From positions 1 through 41,602 of the forward strand of contig NZ_RJVR01000320.1 in NCBI RefSeq assembly GCF_003999195.1: a DNA stretch of 41,602 nucleotides. The letters are read 5' to 3'. Made by a program: the position numbers and the translations under genes. This document shows, one piece after another, positions 38,483 through 41,602 of this stretch. Within the stretch, counting starts at the first letter, position 1. Each line of letters starts with the position of its first letter. Origin of the DNA: Streptomyces soli (lineage in GTDB: Bacteria > Actinomycetota > Actinomycetes > Streptomycetales > Streptomycetaceae). A model generated the notes under the pieces. That model made no database searches. It saw only the letters and a list, made by a program, of their open reading frames with translations, and had not been told where the DNA came from.

Positions 38483-40543
38483 ATGGCGACGGAATCGACG
38501 GGCAAGGTGAGTGCTGATCATCTTCGGCGGGGCGCTTATCTGTATGTCCGGCAGAGTTCGCTGAAGCAGGTCGTGAACAACACCGAGTCCACGCAGCGGC
38601 AGTACGCCCTGCGCGGCCGGGCCGTCGCCCTGGGCTGGGAGGACGACCAGATCACGGTGATCGACAGCGATCAGGGCCGCTCGGGGGCCTCGATCAGCGG
38701 CCGGGACGGCTTCCAGCACCTGGTCGCCGAGGTGACCATGGGACGCGCCGGGATCGTGCTGGGCCTGGAGGTGTCCCGCCTCGCGCGGAACAACACCGAC
38801 TGGCACCGGCTGCTGGAGATCTGCGCGCTGACCGGGACGCTGATCTTGGACGAGGACGGTCTGTACGATCCCCTCACCTTCAACGACCGTCTCGTGCTGG
38901 GCATGAAGGGCACCATGTCCGAGGCCGAACTGCACCTGCTCAAAGCCCGGTTGCGGGGTGGGCAGCTGGCCAAGGCCCGCCGCGGCGAACTCAAGCAGGG
39001 CCTGCCGGTCGGCTATGTCCACGACTATGCCGACCGTATCGTCAAGGACCCCGACGCCGCCGTGCGCGAGGTGATCGAGCGGGTGCTGAGCCTGTTCGCG
39101 GCCACCGGCTCGGCCCGTCAGGTCGTCAAATCCTTCGCCGCCGATCAGCTGACTTTCCCCTCCCGGATCCGCACCGGCCCGCGCAAGGGCGACCTGGTCT
39201 GGGGTCCGCTGAAGCACTGGCAGGTCCTGAACGTCCTGCACAACCCGCTCTATGCCGGGGCGTTCTGCTACGGACGCCGCAAGGTCCGCCACGACGTCCA
39301 CGGCAAGGTCCGCATCCAGCTGCTGCCGCGAGAGCAGTGGGACACCCTGATCCCCGATCATCACGCGGGCTACCTCTCCTTCGAACAGTGGGAGAACAAC
39401 CTCGCCCAGCTCCAGGCGCAGGCCGCGACCCGCGGGGACGACCGGCGGGCGGGCCCGCCGCGCGAGGGCACCGCGCTCCTGCAGGGCATGGCGGTCTGCG
39501 GCCGCTGCGGGCGGCGGATGACCATCGCCTACCACCTCCGCCACGACCACGAGGTCAGCGACTACCGGTGCATGACCCACGCGATTCAGGACGGCGGACA
39601 GGTCTGCCAGCGCATTCCCGGACCCAGCATCGAGGCGGCCGTGGCCGAACTCCTGCTGCAGATGCTCACCCCGCTCGCGGTGGAGACGGCCCTGACGGTC
39701 AGCGATGAGATCACCGCACGCGCCACCGAGGCCGACCGGATGCGCACGACGCATCTCCAGCGCGCCCAGTACCGGGCCGACCTGGCCAAACGACGCTATC
39801 TCGCGGTCGACCCGGACAACCGCCTGGTCGCCGACTCGCTAGAGGCCGACTGGAACGCGACCCTGCGCGAGGTGGCCATCGCCCGGACCGACGTCGAACG
39901 CGCCCGCACCCTGGCCGCCCCGCGTCAGCAGGCAACCCGCGAACAACTCGCCCGCCTCGCCGGTGACGTGAAGGCTCTGTGGCACGATCCGGCCACCCCG
40001 ATGCGCGAGCGCAAGCGCATCGCCCGCCTGCTGATCAAGGACGTCACCCTGATCAAGGACGACGACATCACTGTCCACGTCCGGTTCAGCGCCGGCCAGA
40101 CCCACACCCTCCACCTTCCGTTGCCGCTGGGCGGCGGCAAGCTGTGGCAGACCCCGCGTCCGGTCGTGGCCGCGATCGACGAACTCCTCGAGCACCACAC
40201 CGACGCCGAGATCGCCGACATCCTCAACCAGCGCGGCCTGACCAGCGGCAAGGGATGCTCCTTCCACCGCCTTCTGGTCCGCGACATCCGTGAGAACTAC
40301 CAACTCCGCAACCGCCACGACCGCCTGCGCGACCGCGGCCTGCTGACCGCCCCCGAACTCGCCGTACTCCTCGATGTCAGCGTCCCGACCGTCTGGAAGT
40401 GGCACCGGGCCGGACTGATCGAGGGCGAGAAGTACAACGACAAGAACGCCTGCCTCTACCCGCCGCCGGGCCCCAACCCGCCCCGCGTCCAGCAAGGCAT
40501 CCGCCTCGACCGCCGCCGACCGGCCACAACACCCTCAAAGTGA
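38483..40543 (+). CDS. Large serine recombinase with C-terminal HTH
   Basis: A 686-residue recombinase. The catalytic domain has nucleophile Ser25 (YLYVRQSSLKQ), DQGRSG and LGLEVSRLARN. The recombinase domain is near 170-290 (GYVHDYADRIV, HNPLYAGAFCYGRRK). A zinc ribbon has CGRCGRRM and its later Cys pair. A long coiled-coil region (about 410-500) follows. A helix-turn-helix near the C-terminus (LLTAPELAVLLDVSVPTVWK, about 625-650) is not usual for phage integrases. The start ATG 38483 has GGGAGGAG 6 nt upstream; a GTG one codon earlier is less well spaced. It is unlike the integrase at 35317 and is probably the enzyme that moved the surrounding 3.4-kb element. Confidence 0.9.
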   Translation: MATESTGKVSADHLRRGAYLYVRQSSLKQVVNNTESTQRQYALRGRAVALGWEDDQITVIDSDQGRSGASISGRDGFQHLVAEVTMGRAGIVLGLEVSRLARNNTDWHRLLEICALTGTLILDEDGLYDPLTFNDRLVLGMKGTMSEAELHLLKARLRGGQLAKARRGELKQGLPVGYVHDYADRIVKDPDAAVREVIERVLSLFAATGSARQVVKSFAADQLTFPSRIRTGPRKGDLVWGPLKHWQVLNVLHNPLYAGAFCYGRRKVRHDVHGKVRIQLLPREQWDTLIPDHHAGYLSFEQWENNLAQLQAQAATRGDDRRAGPPREGTALLQGMAVCGRCGRRMTIAYHLRHDHEVSDYRCMTHAIQDGGQVCQRIPGPSIEAAVAELLLQMLTPLAVETALTVSDEITARATEADRMRTTHLQRAQYRADLAKRRYLAVDPDNRLVADSLEADWNATLREVAIARTDVERARTLAAPRQQATREQLARLAGDVKALWHDPATPMRERKRIARLLIKDVTLIKDDDITVHVRFSAGQTHTLHLPLPLGGGKLWQTPRPVVAAIDELLEHHTDAEIADILNQRGLTSGKGCSFHRLLVRDIRENYQLRNRHDRLRDRGLLTAPELAVLLDVSVPTVWKWHRAGLIEGEKYNDKNACLYPPPGPNPPRVQQGIRLDRRRPATTPSK

Positions 40544-40584
40544 ACCCGATAGGAGAAGAGGTGCAGTGTGATGACAAGTGTTTA

Positions 40585-41283
40585 TCATAACATATGCCGG
40601 TTCGTCCCATGCTCTGCCTCAGGTTCAACTTGCTTATCTCGCGGCGGAATTCACCACTGGTGTACTCGCTGCCGCGGTCGGTGTGCATGATGCAGCCGCG
40701 CTGCAGGTCGCCGCGGCCGGCGGCCATGCGCAGCGCGTCGGTGACCAGTTCGGCACGGTGGTGGTCGGCCATCGCGTACCCGATCACCTCCCGGGTCGCC
40801 AGGTCGATGACGGTCGCGAGATACCACCAGCCCTCGATGGTCGGCAGATACGTGATGTCCCCGACGAGTTTCGTGCCGGGCGTGTCGGCGGTGAAGTCGC
40901 GGCCGACCAGGTCCGGGGCCGGGGCGGCCTTGGTGTCCTGCTTCGTCAGATGCCGGCGCTTGCGGCGGGTGATACCGCGGATGTCGCGTTCCCGCATGAT
41001 CCGCTCGACCTTCTTCCGGTTGATCGCGTAGCCCTTTCGGCGGAGCTCGGCGTGCACGCGGGGGCCCCGTAGGCGCCTCGGGACGTCACGTGGATGGCGC
41101 GGATCTGTCCGGCCAACTCGTCCTCGGCGCACCGCCGTTCGACGGCGTCGGGCCGCGACGCGAGCCACGCGTAGTAGGTGGAGCGGTTGATGCCCAGCAC
41201 GCGGCACAGCCGCGCGACGCTGTAGCCATCGGGGTTGTCCTCGGTGGCCTTCTCCGCATCGATGAAGAGGCACGCATCGCCTA
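40585..41283 (-). pseudogene. IS3-family transposase OrfB, N-terminal part (frameshifted)
   Basis: Reads from about 41283 as GDACLFIDAEKATEDNPDGY, VARLCRVLGINRSTYYAWL and DELAGQIRAIHVTSRGAYGAP. One base is then missing at about 41065 in a CCCCC run. The next frame continues RVHAELRRKGYAINRKKVER, DFTADTPGTKLVGDITYLPT (first catalytic Asp), TVIDLATREVIGYAM, MHTDRGSEYTSGEFRR (second Asp) and GRTGICYD. At 40585 the gene is cut by the 3.4-kb element. Its end is found at 36971-37183. The frameshift and the interruption both inactivate it. In IS3 elements OrfB is made by -1 frameshifting from OrfA. Confidence 0.85.
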
Positions 41284-41571
41284 CTTCACGATCTCCTTCG
41301 CGAAGAAGGCCGCGGCTTTTACCAAGATCTCGTTCGCCTTCTTGACCTCGGCCAGCTCGCGGCGCAGGCGCCGAAGCTCGTCGCGCTCATCGCTGGTCAG
41401 CGCGCCCGAGGGCCCCTCGCCCCGGTCGATTTTCGCCTGCTTGACCCAGCCGCGAAGTCCTTCGGGGCTGACCCCCAGCTCCCGGGCGATCTCGGTGACG
41501 TTCCGATGCGGCGACGAACGGACGAGAGCGATCGCGTCGCGCTTGAACTCGGCCGTGTACCGCTTGCTCAT
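41281..41571 (-). CDS. IS3-family transposase OrfA
   Basis: 96 residues: MSKRYTAEFKRDAIALVRSS, then HRNVTEIARELGVSPEGLRGW (helix-turn-helix) and a leucine-zipper-like coiled coil (DELRRLRRELAEVKKANEIL). The ending AAAFFAKEIVK is typical of IS3-family OrfA. It binds the IS ends and is fused to OrfB by frameshifting in active elements. I use the ATG at 41571. A TTG at 41589 would add six residues. It is complete, but its OrfB partner is broken. The upstream IS terminus is beyond the window edge. Confidence 0.92.
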   Translation of the reverse strand: MSKRYTAEFKRDAIALVRSSPHRNVTEIARELGVSPEGLRGWVKQAKIDRGEGPSGALTSDERDELRRLRRELAEVKKANEILVKAAAFFAKEIVK

Positions 41572-41602
41572 GCTGCTCTTGCCACTCAACCTGGACTGCT
41601 TC

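Larger units (their letters stand above)
37184..40586 (+). mobile_element. 3.4-kb serine-recombinase element inserted in IS3 orfB
   Basis: The two halves of IS3 orfB match a normal OrfB if 37184-40586 is removed. Both junctions carry TC (37182-37183 and 40585-40586), the 2-bp crossover expected for large serine recombinases. There is no longer target duplication. Cargo in order: DUF5372-like gene, HTH protein, small ORF and a large serine recombinase, all on the plus strand, with the recombinase ending 43 bp from the right edge. Confidence 0.75.

Noticed and set aside
37503..38483. 326-codon plus frame across the HTH gene and small ORF
   Set aside because: Different phase from the well-structured HTH protein. 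Translation is Gly/Arg-rich and lacks motifs.
38123..39754. 543-codon minus frame opposite the recombinase
   Set aside because: Antisense shadow. The plus strand has the recombinase catalytic and zinc-ribbon motifs.

Overview
The window is high-GC (about 70% or more) DNA with GTG/TTG starts, actinobacterial families (DUF397, RsbW-like ATPases, SAV_2336-type vWA proteins, VMAP) and Streptomyces-type intergenic repeats. It looks like a Streptomyces or close-relative chromosome. The left 35 kb is chromosomal. From about 35.3 kb rightwards it is integrated mobile DNA.

Layout. 1-1.7 kb (minus): a cold-shock protein gene and a DEAD-box RNA helicase that runs off the left edge. 1.8-4.2 kb: a secreted thermolysin-like protease. 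4.5-13.6 kb (minus): an MFS exporter and four ABC half-exporters that form two asymmetric heterodimers, broken by Streptomyces intergenic repeats. A 164-bp MITE-like element (13.6-13.8 kb) lies beside the MFS start. 13.8-16.2 kb: a GlgX-type debranching enzyme. 16.3-18.9 kb (plus): tandem L,D-transpeptidase lipoproteins, then an enoyl-CoA hydratase. 20.0-22.3 kb: two RsbW-like ATPases, a VanZ protein, a 35-residue basic protein and two gene remnants (NmrA-like, DUF397).

22.3-32.4 kb is the most interesting segment. A FxsA-like RiPP precursor leader and a HExxH peptide-modification protein (plus strand) converge on a tightly overlapped minus-strand operon: trypsin-like protease with a putative effector-associated domain, VMAP-like protein, MoxR AAA+ ATPase, and a 1460-residue vWA/NB-ARC/TPR protein of the FxSxx-COOH-system type. 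The precursor lacks the FxSxx end, no radical SAM maturase is present, and precursor and HExxH gene share one reading frame separated by a single TGA. This looks like a RiPP system reduced or rebuilt beside an NTP-dependent conflict module.

32.7-34.8 kb (plus): a second cold-shock/DEAD-box pair, a paralogue of the pair at 0-1.7 kb. It shares a conserved leader hairpin and an intercistronic hairpin with it. 34.8-35.3 kb: an AlkB dioxygenase truncated at its 5' end exactly where a large serine integrase begins, so the junction is probably an attachment site. 36.9-41.6 kb: an IS3-family element (orfA intact, orfB frameshifted) interrupted by a 3.4-kb element carrying a DUF5372-like gene, an HTH protein, a small ORF and a second large serine recombinase. 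The crossover dinucleotide (TC) can be read from the two halves of orfB.
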